DNA of 35,548 nt from Minisyncoccota bacterium (GCA_028715395.1 JAQURY010000007.1:1-35548), one strand, 5' to 3'. Numbered from the stretch's first letter, positions 7,558-15,226 are shown. The notes: generated by a model not told the origin, from the letters alone. Numbers and translations are program-made.

Positions 7558-8964
7558 ATGAAAAAAATCACTAAAACAATTTTAATATTGGCGGCCGCTA
7601 ATTTATGCTGGCTTAATTTTGCGTTTGCGCAGTCGGAAAATATTTCCCAGGATTTGGGAGTTTCCAAGCCGATGGTTTTGCCGACTAATCCGTTTTATTT
7701 CCTCAAGGAATTTAAGCGCGGAGTCCAGAAAACTTTTGTTTTTAATCCGGTCAAAAAGCTTGAATTGGAGCTTCAGATTGCCAGCGAGAAAATGGCTGAA
7801 TTGGGCAAGCTGGAAGAAATTATCGGACAGGATGACGCGGCTTTGATTAAGGCCATAAATAACTATGAAAATAATCTTGACGGATTAAGCGGGAAAATAA
7901 AAAATATCCAGGAGAATTACAAAAATAATTCCCGCCTGGATTCTTTCCTTGACGATTTTGTTGCCAACGGCGCCAAGCATATTGAATTTCTTTCTTATTT
8001 AAAATCAAAAACAAACGACATTAAAATTTTGCAAAAGCTGGGGGAGGCGCAGGATAAAATAGCGGCGCTGGTAGCGCAAATTTTGGCGGGAACGGAAAGT
8101 GGTGATATTTTGGAATCCCGTCTTGAAAGAGCTTTTAAAAAAACAGGAGTTAATTTAGTTGAAAAATTAAAAGCAATCGGAGCGTTGGATAAAATAGAAG
8201 AAAAATTATCGGCGGAAGAAAAAAACAGAATTCTTGATTTCAAAGAAACGCTGATTATCAATACCCAGAGCGGAATTAAAACCGAAGAAATACAAAATAT
8301 TTTTATTTCAGCTTTTGAAGAATTACAGATGGATTCGCTCAGCAAAATAAGAATTATTGATGAAATAAAAGAGGGCGCAATTAACGATGATATTAAAAGC
8401 GCGCTTAATTCCATAAGGCAGGAAGTTTTGGAACGGGCGCAGAGCGAAAAAGATCTGCAAAAAGTTCAGGCTGAAAATATGGTGAACGAAGCGGATTCAC
8501 TGGTAAATGAACTTATGGAAAAGCTGAAAAACCTCAATCTCAAAAGCGAGTTTATAAATTTGGCGATTTCCAAGGCGGATTTCAATCTTACGCAGGCGAA
8601 GAATTCTTTCCAGTACGGAGATTACGGACAGGTTTTCACATTGGCTTCTGCCGCGGCTTCTGCCGCCCGCTCGGCATTAACGCAGGTCCTGAAATTTGAG
8701 GAGAATACGGGCAATTTTGACAACGATATCCAGAATTTAAAGGAAAAATATGACGAGCTTTCGGAGCGCGCCAGAAGCATGAATTTAGACAAGGTCAGTG
8801 CCCCCGAATTCTTCGAATTTATGAAGCAAAGCGAGTCCTTGCTTGTAAAAATTTCAGATTATGTCAATAAAAAGCTCAAAGCCAGCTCGGATACCATAAT
8901 TTCTTCCATTAAGAACGTAAAAATTCTTTTATCTCAGGCGGAAAACGAGCTGAAACAATATTAA
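7558..8964 (+). CDS. Secreted helical protein with DUF5667-like N-terminus
   Basis: A 468-residue protein with a signal peptide (hydrophobic residues 8-22, cleavage probably after AFA-Q near 25). Directly after it comes the segment LPTNPFYFLKEFKRGVQKTFVFNPVKK, the pattern of DUF5667 in many CPR proteins (SPxYFLK...FTF...KA). The remainder is almost entirely Lys/Glu-rich helix with coiled-coil character and no cysteines in catalytic arrangement. A similar start occurs in the gene at 13147. It sits 4 nt after rpoD, so it is probably co-transcribed with it. Likely extracytoplasmic; a structural or envelope-stress role is conceivable, but no function is shown. Confidence 0.75.
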   Translation: MKKITKTILILAAANLCWLNFAFAQSENISQDLGVSKPMVLPTNPFYFLKEFKRGVQKTFVFNPVKKLELELQIASEKMAELGKLEEIIGQDDAALIKAINNYENNLDGLSGKIKNIQENYKNNSRLDSFLDDFVANGAKHIEFLSYLKSKTNDIKILQKLGEAQDKIAALVAQILAGTESGDILESRLERAFKKTGVNLVEKLKAIGALDKIEEKLSAEEKNRILDFKETLIINTQSGIKTEEIQNIFISAFEELQMDSLSKIRIIDEIKEGAINDDIKSALNSIRQEVLERAQSEKDLQKVQAENMVNEADSLVNELMEKLKNLNLKSEFINLAISKADFNLTQAKNSFQYGDYGQVFTLASAAASAARSALTQVLKFEENTGNFDNDIQNLKEKYDELSERARSMNLDKVSAPEFFEFMKQSESLLVKISDYVNKKLKASSDTIISSIKNVKILLSQAENELKQY

Positions 8965-8969
8965 TTTCA

Positions 8970-9641
8970 GTGGATGATATTTACAGCCAGAAATGGCGTA
9001 TATTTTTAAGAAAAATTTGGCCGCTTAGGTTTATTCCTTTTGTTGATTTTGTTTTGACGGCCGGCTCGCTTGCTACCGGCGAAGTCCATAATAATTCCGA
9101 CTTTGATGTTATTGTCGGGGTGAAGCCCGGGCGGATTTTTACAGTCCGCTTTTGTTGTTTTATGGCGTTCGGGCTGCTTGGCTGGCGCAAGAAAAAAAAT
9201 GATACGGAAAAATCGGGAAGCGATAAGATTTGTTTCAATCATTTCATCTCTCCGGCGGCTTACCGGCTTTCCGAGCCGCACAACGAATACTGGAAAAACC
9301 TTTATTCGTCTCTGGTGCCTGTTTTTGGAAATCAGGAAACAATCCAAAAATTTTTCAACGCTAATTCCTACTGGATGGGAAAAAGGCGAATTTATCAAAA
9401 AGATTCAAGGCTTATTTATGAGAAGGGGAATTTTATTGCCGGTTTAAGAGAAAAACTTTTGAGCGGCCGTTTCGGAAATTGGCTGGAACGGATTTTCAAG
9501 CAAGTCCAGATAAGAAAAAATAAAATGAATTTATCTCAGGAGAATACTTATAGGCCGCGAATAATTCTTAATGACAATGAATTGGAATTTCACCCCCACA
9601 CCAAGCGAATAGAAGATTTCTGTGAAAATCAGAAGAAATAA
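8970..9641 (+). CDS. Nucleotidyltransferase-domain protein
   Basis: A 223-residue protein with the signature of the DNA polymerase beta-like nucleotidyltransferase superfamily near the N-terminus: AGSLATGEVHNNSDFDVIV, where GS and the DxD pair (SDFDV) supply nucleotide and metal binding. The remainder has aromatic and basic stretches and no recognised second domain. Proteins of this type transfer a nucleotide to protein, RNA or small-molecule targets; the substrate here is unknown. The start is GTG at 8970, 5 nt after the previous gene. A terminator follows at 9668-9697. Confidence 0.7.
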   Translation: MDDIYSQKWRIFLRKIWPLRFIPFVDFVLTAGSLATGEVHNNSDFDVIVGVKPGRIFTVRFCCFMAFGLLGWRKKKNDTEKSGSDKICFNHFISPAAYRLSEPHNEYWKNLYSSLVPVFGNQETIQKFFNANSYWMGKRRIYQKDSRLIYEKGNFIAGLREKLLSGRFGNWLERIFKQVQIRKNKMNLSQENTYRPRIILNDNELEFHPHTKRIEDFCENQKK

Positions 9642-9667
9642 TCTTTTAAAGTCCCAAAAAGCTTTTT

Positions 9668-9697
9668 AAAATCCCGTTTGACATAACGGGATTTTTT
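9668..9697. terminator. Terminator overlapping the groES promoter
   Basis: AAAATCCCGTT pairs with AACGGGATTTT around the loop TGACAT, followed by more T residues. It ends the nucleotidyltransferase operon and could work in both directions. The -35 box of the groES promoter lies in its loop. Confidence 0.85.
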
Positions 9698-9706
9698 ATT
9701 TAAAAT
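9678..9706 (+). promoter_or_regulatory. Promoter of groES-groEL, near-leaderless
   Basis: Consensus TTGACA (9678-9683), 17-nt spacer, TAAAAT (9701-9706). The groES ATG is at 9717, so the leader would be only about 4 nt. The -35 box coincides with the loop of the upstream terminator. No CIRCE inverted repeat was seen. Confidence 0.8.
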
Positions 9707-9716
9707 ACTAACTATT

Positions 9717-10019
9717 ATGAATATTAGGCCATTAAACGACCATATATTTTTAGAACCGGTTGAGGTGGAAAAAACCACCAAATCCGGCATTGTCTTGCCC
9801 GATACCGCTGAAAAAGAAAAACCCATCAGGGGTAAAATTATCGCGGTTGGACCGGGCAGAACCGACGAAAGAGGAATCAGAATTCCAATGTCCGTAAAAG
9901 AAGGCGATATTGTTTTATTTAAAAAATACGGACCGGACGAAATTGAAATCGACGGCAAAAAATATTTAGTCGGAGAAGAGGCCGATATATTGGCAATTAT
10001 TAACGAACAAAATGTCTAA
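9717..10019 (+). CDS. groES: Co-chaperonin GroES
   Basis: The 100-residue lid of the GroEL folding chamber. It begins with MNIRPLNDHIFLEPVE, contains the mobile-loop region around VEKTTKSGIVLPDTAEKEKP, then GKIIAVGPGR and DIVLFKKYGPDEIEIDGKKYLV, all standard for Cpn10. Length is normal. It overlaps groEL by 8 nt, so translation is likely coupled. A strong promoter lies immediately upstream with almost no leader. Confidence 0.96.
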   Translation: MNIRPLNDHIFLEPVEVEKTTKSGIVLPDTAEKEKPIRGKIIAVGPGRTDERGIRIPMSVKEGDIVLFKKYGPDEIEIDGKKYLVGEEADILAIINEQNV

Positions 10020-11661
10020 ACAAATTTTATTTAACGAAAAAGCGAGAGCGGCGATGAAGGTCGGAATAGACAAGCTTTCCGAGGCCGTCAGAATGACTCT
10101 TGGGCCGAGGGGCCGCGCCGTTGTTGTTGAAAAAGGATACGGAACGCCGCAGGTTACTTTTGACGGAGTTACCGTTGCCAAAGAAGTTGTTTTGGAAGAT
10201 AAGTTTGAAAATCTTGGCGCCGATCTGATAAAGCAGGCGGCCGATAAGACCAATGATAATGTCGGAGACGGAACCACCACTTCCGTTGTTTTGGCGCATG
10301 CCATGATAGACGAAGGAGAAAAGATAATCAGAGAAAAAGGGGTGAATGTTATTCGTCTGGCCAATGAGCTGAAAATAAACAGCCAGCAGATAGTTAAAAT
10401 CCTGGAAGAACAAAAAGAAATTATCAGCGATATCAAAAAAATAGAAGAAGTCGCCACTCTTTCCGCTAAAAACGGAGAAACGGGAAAGTTAATCGCCGAA
10501 GTTATGAGCAAAATCGGCAAAGAAGGCGTTGTTTCAATAGAAGATTCAAATACTATCCATAATACATATGAAATCGTGGAGGGAATGCAATTTGACCGCG
10601 GTTATATTTCTCATTACATGGTGACGAATACCGAAAAAATGGAATCCGCTTTGGAAAATCCCTATGTTTTGGTAACCGATAAGAAAATTTCATCCATACA
10701 GGATTTATTGCCTTTATTGGAAAAGCTTATTCAGGCGGGCAGGAAAGAATTGTTTATCGTTGCTGACGATGTTGATGGCGAGGCCCTGACTACTTTAGTT
10801 GTAAATAAGCTCCGCGGAATATTTTCCGTGTTGGCGGTGAAAGCTCCGGGATTCGGAGACAGAAAAAAAGAAATGCTTCAGGATATTTGCGTTATCACCG
10901 GCGCGCAGTTTATTTCCGAAGAACTGGGAAAGAAATTTGATTCCATTACAATTGAGGATTTGGGACAGGCGCACAGAGTTGTTTCCACTAAAGACAACAC
11001 TACAATTGTTGGAGGAAATGGAAATAAGGAAGATATAGATAAAAGAGTGGATCAGTTAAAATCTCAGCTTAAACAGACTGATTCCGGATTTGATAAAGAA
11101 AAATTACAGGAACGTTTGGGCAAGCTGGCCGGAGGAGTGGCTGTGATTAAAGTTGGCGCTCCGACAGAATCGGCGCAGAAAGAATTAAAACAAAGAGTTG
11201 AAGACGCGGTGTCCGCCACTCGCGCGGCAATGGAAGAAGGAATTGTTCCCGGCGGCGGAATCGCTTTATTCAACGCTTGCCGTTCCATAAGGGAAAATCC
11301 GATTAAGGGAGAAATTTCAATTTTTCAAGCCGCTCAGGCGATTTTGCTCCGCGCGGTAAAATCTCCGCTTAAAGCCATTATTGATAACAGCGGCGCGAAT
11401 TCCCAGAAAATAATGGAAGAAATTTTGAGCTTGAAAGACAGATTTAACGATGACTGGACCGGATTCAACGCGATTACAAATGAAATAGTAGATTTAAAGA
11501 AAGCCGGAATTCTTGATCCGCTTAAAGTTGTGAAATTGGCTTTTGAAAATGCAGTGTCTGTTGCCGCCAATTATTTGATTATCGGCGTAGCAATGACGGA
11601 GAAGCCCGAACCAAAAGAGCACAATCACGGAGGCGGAATGCCCGGAGGAATGGATTACTAA
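10012..11661 (+). CDS. groEL: Chaperonin GroEL
   Basis: The 549-residue subunit of the double-ring ATP-dependent folding chamber. Visible features: N-terminal NEKARAAMKVGIDKLSEAV, the nucleotide-binding MTLGPRGRAVVVEK and VGDGTTTSVVLA (about residue 86), apical domain with VLVTDKKISSIQDLLPLLE, KAPGFGDRRK-like segment, EEGIVPGGGIAL near residue 405, and a C-terminal GGGMPGGMDY tail. Length and motif order are those of ordinary GroEL. It overlaps groES by 8 nt. Copy 2 of the 34-bp palindrome lies 26 nt after its stop, where a terminator would be expected. Confidence 0.98.
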   Translation: MSKQILFNEKARAAMKVGIDKLSEAVRMTLGPRGRAVVVEKGYGTPQVTFDGVTVAKEVVLEDKFENLGADLIKQAADKTNDNVGDGTTTSVVLAHAMIDEGEKIIREKGVNVIRLANELKINSQQIVKILEEQKEIISDIKKIEEVATLSAKNGETGKLIAEVMSKIGKEGVVSIEDSNTIHNTYEIVEGMQFDRGYISHYMVTNTEKMESALENPYVLVTDKKISSIQDLLPLLEKLIQAGRKELFIVADDVDGEALTTLVVNKLRGIFSVLAVKAPGFGDRKKEMLQDICVITGAQFISEELGKKFDSITIEDLGQAHRVVSTKDNTTIVGGNGNKEDIDKRVDQLKSQLKQTDSGFDKEKLQERLGKLAGGVAVIKVGAPTESAQKELKQRVEDAVSATRAAMEEGIVPGGGIALFNACRSIRENPIKGEISIFQAAQAILLRAVKSPLKAIIDNSGANSQKIMEEILSLKDRFNDDWTGFNAITNEIVDLKKAGILDPLKVVKLAFENAVSVAANYLIIGVAMTEKPEPKEHNHGGGMPGGMDY

Positions 11662-11687
11662 AGCAAATTTTGAAGCCCCCAAACTTT

Positions 11688-11721
11688 GTATAGTATATGC
11701 TAATATTAGCATATACTATAC
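11688..11721. repeat. 34-bp perfect palindrome, copy 2
   Basis: Identical in all 34 positions to the copies at 1097 and 12009. The flanks CCCCC (11676-11680) and GGGG (12-15 nt after the palindrome) could pair to extend the hairpin, and T residues follow. It lies between groEL and tRNA-Ser. Confidence 0.95.
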
Positions 11722-11810
11722 AGATATTATTGAGGGGATTTTTATTTGCGAAAGCCGATTTTTTGAGTTAAATTAGTTATTAGTCATTAGTCACGGGTTA
11801 TTAGTCGATT

Positions 11811-11897
11811 GGAGGCATCGCATAGCGGTCTAGTGCGCTTGCTTGGAAAGCAAGTTTCTCCGAAAGGGGATCAGAGGTTCGAATCCTCTTGCCTCCG
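11811..11897 (+). tRNA. tRNA-Ser(GGA)
   Basis: An 87-nt class II tRNA. The acceptor GGAGGCA pairs with TGCCTCC, leaving discriminator G. The anticodon stem CTTGC/GCAAG encloses TTGGAAA, giving anticodon GGA. A long variable arm (CTCC/GGGG type) and a T-arm with loop TTCGAAT follow. CCA is not encoded (CAA follows the discriminator). A TTATTA box 7 nt before the tRNA may be the -10 element, but no good -35 box was found. Confidence 0.95.
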
Positions 11898-11901
11898 CAA
11901 T

Positions 11902-11962
11902 AGATTTTCCCTCCGCTTTAGGCGGATCGGAAAATCATTGCTCCGATCATAGCGTCGGAGCG
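11902..11962 (+). other. Two GC-rich hairpins downstream of tRNA-Ser
   Basis: GATTTTCC pairs with GGAAAATC around an inner CCGC/GCGG hairpin, followed by GCTCCGA/TCGGAGC. No T-tract follows directly. They could help 3' processing of the tRNA or be a degraded repeat element; function is not evident. Confidence 0.6.
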
Positions 11963-12008
11963 TTCCTTCTAAAATTTTAAAAACCCCATTTTTTTAATTC
12001 TTAAGTTT

Positions 12009-12042
12009 GTATAGTATATGCTAATATTAGCATATACTATAC
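12009..12042. repeat. 34-bp perfect palindrome, copy 3
   Basis: Identical to the copies at 1097 and 11688. The flanks are AAAAACCCC upstream and GAGGTTTTTTT downstream, so the bases that are CCCC/GGGG in copy 2 become AACC/GGTT here. The possible outer pairing is kept. It lies 73 nt before the promoter of the 440-nt RNA. Confidence 0.95.
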
Positions 12043-12114
12043 AGATATTATTGAGGTTTTTTTGGTGTATTTAAAGTTATTACGAAAGATAAAAATAGGA
12101 GATTTTACCCTTAC

Positions 12115-12143
12115 TTGACAAAAGCACCAATGTGTGCTATACT
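12115..12143 (+). promoter_or_regulatory. Strong sigma-70 promoter of the 440-nt RNA
   Basis: Consensus TTGACA (12115-12120), exactly 17 nt, then TATACT (12138-12143), preceded by TGC-like extended -10 bases. It is the best promoter in the window. The expected start is near 12150. Confidence 0.88.
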
Positions 12144-12149
12144 ACACAC

Positions 12150-12590
12150 ATATCAAGGTTGGAATGCGTGCCAAGCAGGCCCCTCCAGCCCTCTGATAAA
12201 AGCTGAATATGGGCTCTACAAGATAGTAACAGTAGATTACCCAGAGAGCAGATCGGCTGAATCATCGACCCAACGGGTGATCAGCTTAAATAAGCAGCGG
12301 GCGTTCCCACAGGTTGCCCTTCATTTGTGAAAAGGAACGAAAAAAGCGAAGGGAGAGCAAAATTGGTTGTCCGGACTAGGCAGGCAACCGGTTTAAAAAA
12401 GCCAGCATCTTGTCCAAGATGTCAAAATGGACTTTGCCTATATCTTAAAAACGGTTGCGGATATAGGCGAGAGAAAGAGGACCGCGTCTTGTCCAAGATG
12501 TTACAAAATGGACTTTGTTCTGGCCGGTTGATCGCGGCAAGAGCGAGAAGGATGATCCCCCAGGCACATAGACTTCCTGGGGCTTTTTTT
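12150..12590 (+). ncRNA. Large structured RNA of unknown family with twin pseudoknots
   Basis: About 440 nt lie between a strong promoter and an intrinsic terminator. The two open frames across it have no credible protein character. Visible helices include AGCCC/GGGCT (12187/12211), GCTCT/AGAGC (12213/12245), a compound hairpin at 12256-12285 (GCTGA..ACCC/GGGT..TCAGC), CCCTTC/GAAGGG (12317/12348), GGTTG/CAACC (12365/12385) and a perfect 9-bp GCCTATATC/GATATAGGC (12436/12460). On either side of the last hairpin lie two related H-type pseudoknots (12406-12432 and 12485-12513). GCCAG (12401) pairs with CTGGC (12520) to enclose this domain. It has no tmRNA T-arm or CCA end, no RNase P GAAAGUCC/ACAGAA motifs, and no SRP GGAAGCAGCC. 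Family unknown. Confidence 0.75.
12557..12590 (+). terminator. Intrinsic terminator of the 440-nt RNA
   Basis: CCCCAGG (12558-12564) pairs with CCTGGGG (12576-12582), followed by C and seven T residues. Confidence 0.93.
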
Positions 12591-12608
12591 ATTTAAAAAT
12601 AAATGTTC

Positions 12609-12614
12609 TATAAT
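12609..12614 (+). promoter_or_regulatory. -10 box of the gene at 12621 (leaderless)
   Basis: A consensus TATAAT ends 6 nt before the ATG at 12621, so the start codon would be the first transcribed codon. The -35 region is only T-rich. This box argues against an ATG at 12603, which lies upstream of it. Confidence 0.6.
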
Positions 12615-12620
12615 AAATAT

Positions 12621-13130
12621 ATGAATAAATTAATTCCAATTATAGTTGTAGTGGTTGCGGTCGCGGCGGTTGGCGGATATCTTTTATTTGCGAATAAAAA
12701 TGCCGAATTGCCGGAAATAAATGAGGAGGTTAATTCGGAGCCGGCAACAACCGCGGACGGAAAAACAACCTGCGCGTATTTTAATGGATACGGAGATGAT
12801 TTTAAAAATGGCCAGGACAAATTACCAGGCTGGCTTTCAGTAATAAAAAACGGCAATACGCTTTGCGGAACCTATGAGCAGCTTACGGGCACTATCAATG
12901 TTGAAACTGCTTACTACACGACAAATATGTCTACCGAAGAATTGCTGAATATGTACAGGGCGGGAATATCCGCGCACGGCTGCGAAGCGAGCGCGATTTC
13001 CACAACAGAATACGCTCCGGACAGTACTTATATTTACTACTCATGTAGGCCCGGTACGGGGGAAGTTTCCATTAGCACAAAACTTCCGGGAATATATTCC
13101 GTCAGCTACCGGCTTATTAGCGTTCAATAG
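12621..13130 (+). CDS. Membrane-anchored small exported protein, function unknown
   Basis: A 169-residue protein with one N-terminal hydrophobic segment (about residues 4-23) that should act as signal anchor, an acidic Ser/Thr-rich linker, and a compact outer domain of about 110 residues. That domain has four cysteines (in TTCAYF, TLCGTY, HGCEAS and YSCRPG), possibly forming two disulfides. I recognise no family. I start at 12621 because a TATAAT box sits just ahead of it; an in-frame ATG at 12603 would lie upstream of the promoter. It ends in TAG, and the next gene starts 16 nt later. Confidence 0.7.
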   Translation: MNKLIPIIVVVVAVAAVGGYLLFANKNAELPEINEEVNSEPATTADGKTTCAYFNGYGDDFKNGQDKLPGWLSVIKNGNTLCGTYEQLTGTINVETAYYTTNMSTEELLNMYRAGISAHGCEASAISTTEYAPDSTYIYYSCRPGTGEVSISTKLPGIYSVSYRLISVQ

Positions 13131-13146
13131 TAATTGATAAAATAAA

Positions 13147-14079
13147 ATGAAAAAAACTCTTTTATTAATCGCCGTGCTGTCTTTTTTGGTTGTCGGAGCG
13201 GGAATAATAAACGCGGCTGAAACAGCCGCAACAAGTACGGCTGAACTGCCGTCAGTTAGCCTTACCCCCGACAGCCCTTTTTATTTTGTTAAATCCATAA
13301 GAGAATCCATTCAAACTTTTTTCACTTTCGGGGCGGAAAATAAAGCGAAGCAATATTTGCATCTTTCGGAGGTCCGATTGGCCGAATATGAAAAAATGCT
13401 GGAAAAGGGGAAGGCCGAAATAGCCCAGAAAACTTTAGATAAATATAAAAAACAGCTTGATAGAGCGCTTGAGAAATCCAAAGAGCTTAGCGAGGCCGAA
13501 GCAATGGGAAAGGTTAGCGGAGAAATCTTGAAACATCGGGAAATATTGGAAGGTGTTCTGGAAAAAGCTCCCGAAACGGCAAAGCCCGATATTGAAAAAA
13601 TTATAGAAAAAGCGAGAGAGGCGGCGGTTAAAATGGTGGAAGAGGGGTGGAAGGATGCGCCGGCAGAAGTGCAGAAGTGCGTTAAAACATTGGTGAGCGA
13701 AGTAACCGAAAAATTCACCACAAAAGACATCCAAACAACGCTTTTAAACTGCCTGAAGCCCGGAGCAAAAATGCCAACCGAAACAATAACTATAGATGCC
13801 CTGAAAAAAATAAGGGATTTTTATGGAAACAGCTTGCCCGCGAAAGATTTGGAGAGTTTGAATGAAGTAATAGAAAATAAGAGCGGTATAATTCCGCAGG
13901 GAACGGGAATTCCATCTGGTGTTCCAAATCTTAATTTGGAGGAAATAAACAAGGTGCAGGAAGAAGCGTATAAAAATCTCACTCCGGAGCAATTGGAATA
14001 TATAAAAAAGGCGCAGGAGGAAAGCGCAAATAGCCCGCAGCCGTATATTCCCAGCAGTGGTTCGGGAATGGGTTTGTAA
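13147..14079 (+). CDS. Secreted DUF5667-like protein
   Basis: A 310-residue protein with a signal peptide (hydrophobic residues 4-20, likely cleavage after INA near 23). A DUF5667-type region follows: LTPDSPFYFVKSIRESIQTF, then FTFGAENKAKQYLHLSEVRLAEYEKML. The middle is helical and Lys/Glu-rich, with a pair of Cys residues (QKCVKTL and LNCLKPG). The tail is Pro/Ser/Gly-rich. It is the second such gene in the window (the other is at 7558), pointing to a small paralogous family of envelope proteins. It lies in a run of exported proteins at 12621-15226. Function unknown. Confidence 0.75.
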   Translation: MKKTLLLIAVLSFLVVGAGIINAAETAATSTAELPSVSLTPDSPFYFVKSIRESIQTFFTFGAENKAKQYLHLSEVRLAEYEKMLEKGKAEIAQKTLDKYKKQLDRALEKSKELSEAEAMGKVSGEILKHREILEGVLEKAPETAKPDIEKIIEKAREAAVKMVEEGWKDAPAEVQKCVKTLVSEVTEKFTTKDIQTTLLNCLKPGAKMPTETITIDALKKIRDFYGNSLPAKDLESLNEVIENKSGIIPQGTGIPSGVPNLNLEEINKVQEEAYKNLTPEQLEYIKKAQEESANSPQPYIPSSGSGMGL

Positions 14080-14127
14080 TTTTGTGATATAATTTAATTA
14101 ATAATTTAATATAATTAAAATAAAAAT

Positions 14128-14868
14128 ATGATTAAGAAAAATTTGTCAGCCATCGTTGCAGTCGGAGTTATTATAATCGCCGGAGTATATTTCTTTGTTT
14201 TCCGGGGCGGAATCGGCATTGGGGGAATAGGCGGAGGAATTAGGGACGACAGCATGATGGGCGCTATGAAAAATCAGGGCCAGGCGGTGATAAGCAAGGC
14301 GGAATTTATAAGTGAATGCTTGAAAGAAACTGATGCCAGCGAGAAAGATACATGCTATGGCTTGGGAGCTTATTATTATCGCGATGCGAGTTTCTGTAAA
14401 TATGTAAAAGCCGCTGAAGCGAAAACCAATTGCACTCAGGAAAATATTGATAAAATGTATGCGGCGCAGCAAGAAATGATGAAAGGGGCGGGAGGATTGC
14501 TTCCCGGAGGAACTCTTCCTCTTTTGCCAGGCGCAGGAGCGCTTCCCGGCTTTGGGGTAACAACTCCCGAAGAAGAAACTCCCGCAGAAACTACTCAGCC
14601 GAAAACAACAACTACAACCGGATCAACCGCAGCAGTAACGGACAAGGATTGTATAGACGTAATGGCGCATGCCTATGGCTATCTCAATTTATTGGAAACC
14701 AATCCGACGGCTGCCGCCACAATACAAGCAAAGGTGAGCGCGATTGTAGAAAAATATATGAATATGACGGAAGATATGTTTAATGACGCCTGCGCGGCAA
14801 AAATGGAAAGCGCAACAGATTTTATGAGTAAGGTAGAAGCAAGAATGAAAGAATTGGGATACGAATAA
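14128..14868 (+). CDS. Membrane-anchored exported protein, function unknown
   Basis: A 246-residue protein with an N-terminal membrane anchor (about residues 8-25) followed by a Gly/Ile-rich stretch. A first outer part carries four Cys residues (SECLK, DTCYG, SFCKY, TNCTQ), probably in disulfides. A low-complexity Gly/Pro/Leu then Thr-rich linker (about 120-170) leads to a C-terminal helical part with two more Cys. No family recognised. TATAAT-like boxes upstream (for example 14110-14115) could serve as its promoter. Confidence 0.7.
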   Translation: MIKKNLSAIVAVGVIIIAGVYFFVFRGGIGIGGIGGGIRDDSMMGAMKNQGQAVISKAEFISECLKETDASEKDTCYGLGAYYYRDASFCKYVKAAEAKTNCTQENIDKMYAAQQEMMKGAGGLLPGGTLPLLPGAGALPGFGVTTPEEETPAETTQPKTTTTTGSTAAVTDKDCIDVMAHAYGYLNLLETNPTAAATIQAKVSAIVEKYMNMTEDMFNDACAAKMESATDFMSKVEARMKELGYE

Positions 14869-14902
14869 TAAATAAAAGGCCGATTAAATTTAATTTTTAA
14901 CT

Positions 14903-15226
14903 ATGACAGAAACAAATCAAACCCCTAAGGGGAAAAATACCGGAATGGCGATTTTGGCTTATTTTATTTTTTTCATTCCGCTTTTAACCGAAGCGAAAAA
15001 CGACTCGTTTGTTAAATATCACGTCAAACAGGGATTGCTTATTTTTATCGCCTGGGTTGCCGTGGAAATATTGAATTCAATTCTTTCTTGGAGGTTTTAT
15101 ACTCTTGAAAGAGTGCTTGAGCTGGCCGTTTTCGTTTTGATGATAATTGGAGTAATGACAGCGGCAAAAGGAGAAGAAAAACCATTGCCTTTAATCGGCA
15201 AATATGGAGAGCAGTTTAAGTTTTAA
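14903..15226 (+). CDS. DUF4870/Tic20-like small membrane protein
   Basis: A 107-residue protein with about three membrane helices. The arrangement AILAYFIFFIPLL, then FVKYHVKQGLLIFIAW, then a third hydrophobic helix and a short Lys-rich tail, is the standard pattern of the DUF4870/Tic20-like family. The FVKYHxKQG segment is its most conserved part. These proteins are common in CPR genomes; their function in bacteria is not established. A strong terminator follows at 15252-15279. Confidence 0.75.
   Translation: MTETNQTPKGKNTGMAILAYFIFFIPLLTEAKNDSFVKYHVKQGLLIFIAWVAVEILNSILSWRFYTLERVLELAVFVLMIIGVMTAAKGEEKPLPLIGKYGEQFKF

Noticed and set aside
12150-12590. Large RNA as tmRNA, RNase P RNA or SRP RNA
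   Set aside because: There is no T-loop/acceptor end or tag reading frame of tmRNA, none of the conserved GAAAGUCC and ACAGAA segments of RNase P RNA, and no GGAAGCAGCC of SRP RNA. Tandem pseudoknots alone do not prove tmRNA.
12115-12596. Two overlapping open frames of 71 and 89 codons across the large RNA
   Set aside because: The first would start inside the -35 box, the second has no ribosome site, and both lie across strongly paired RNA segments and repeats. Composition is not protein-like.
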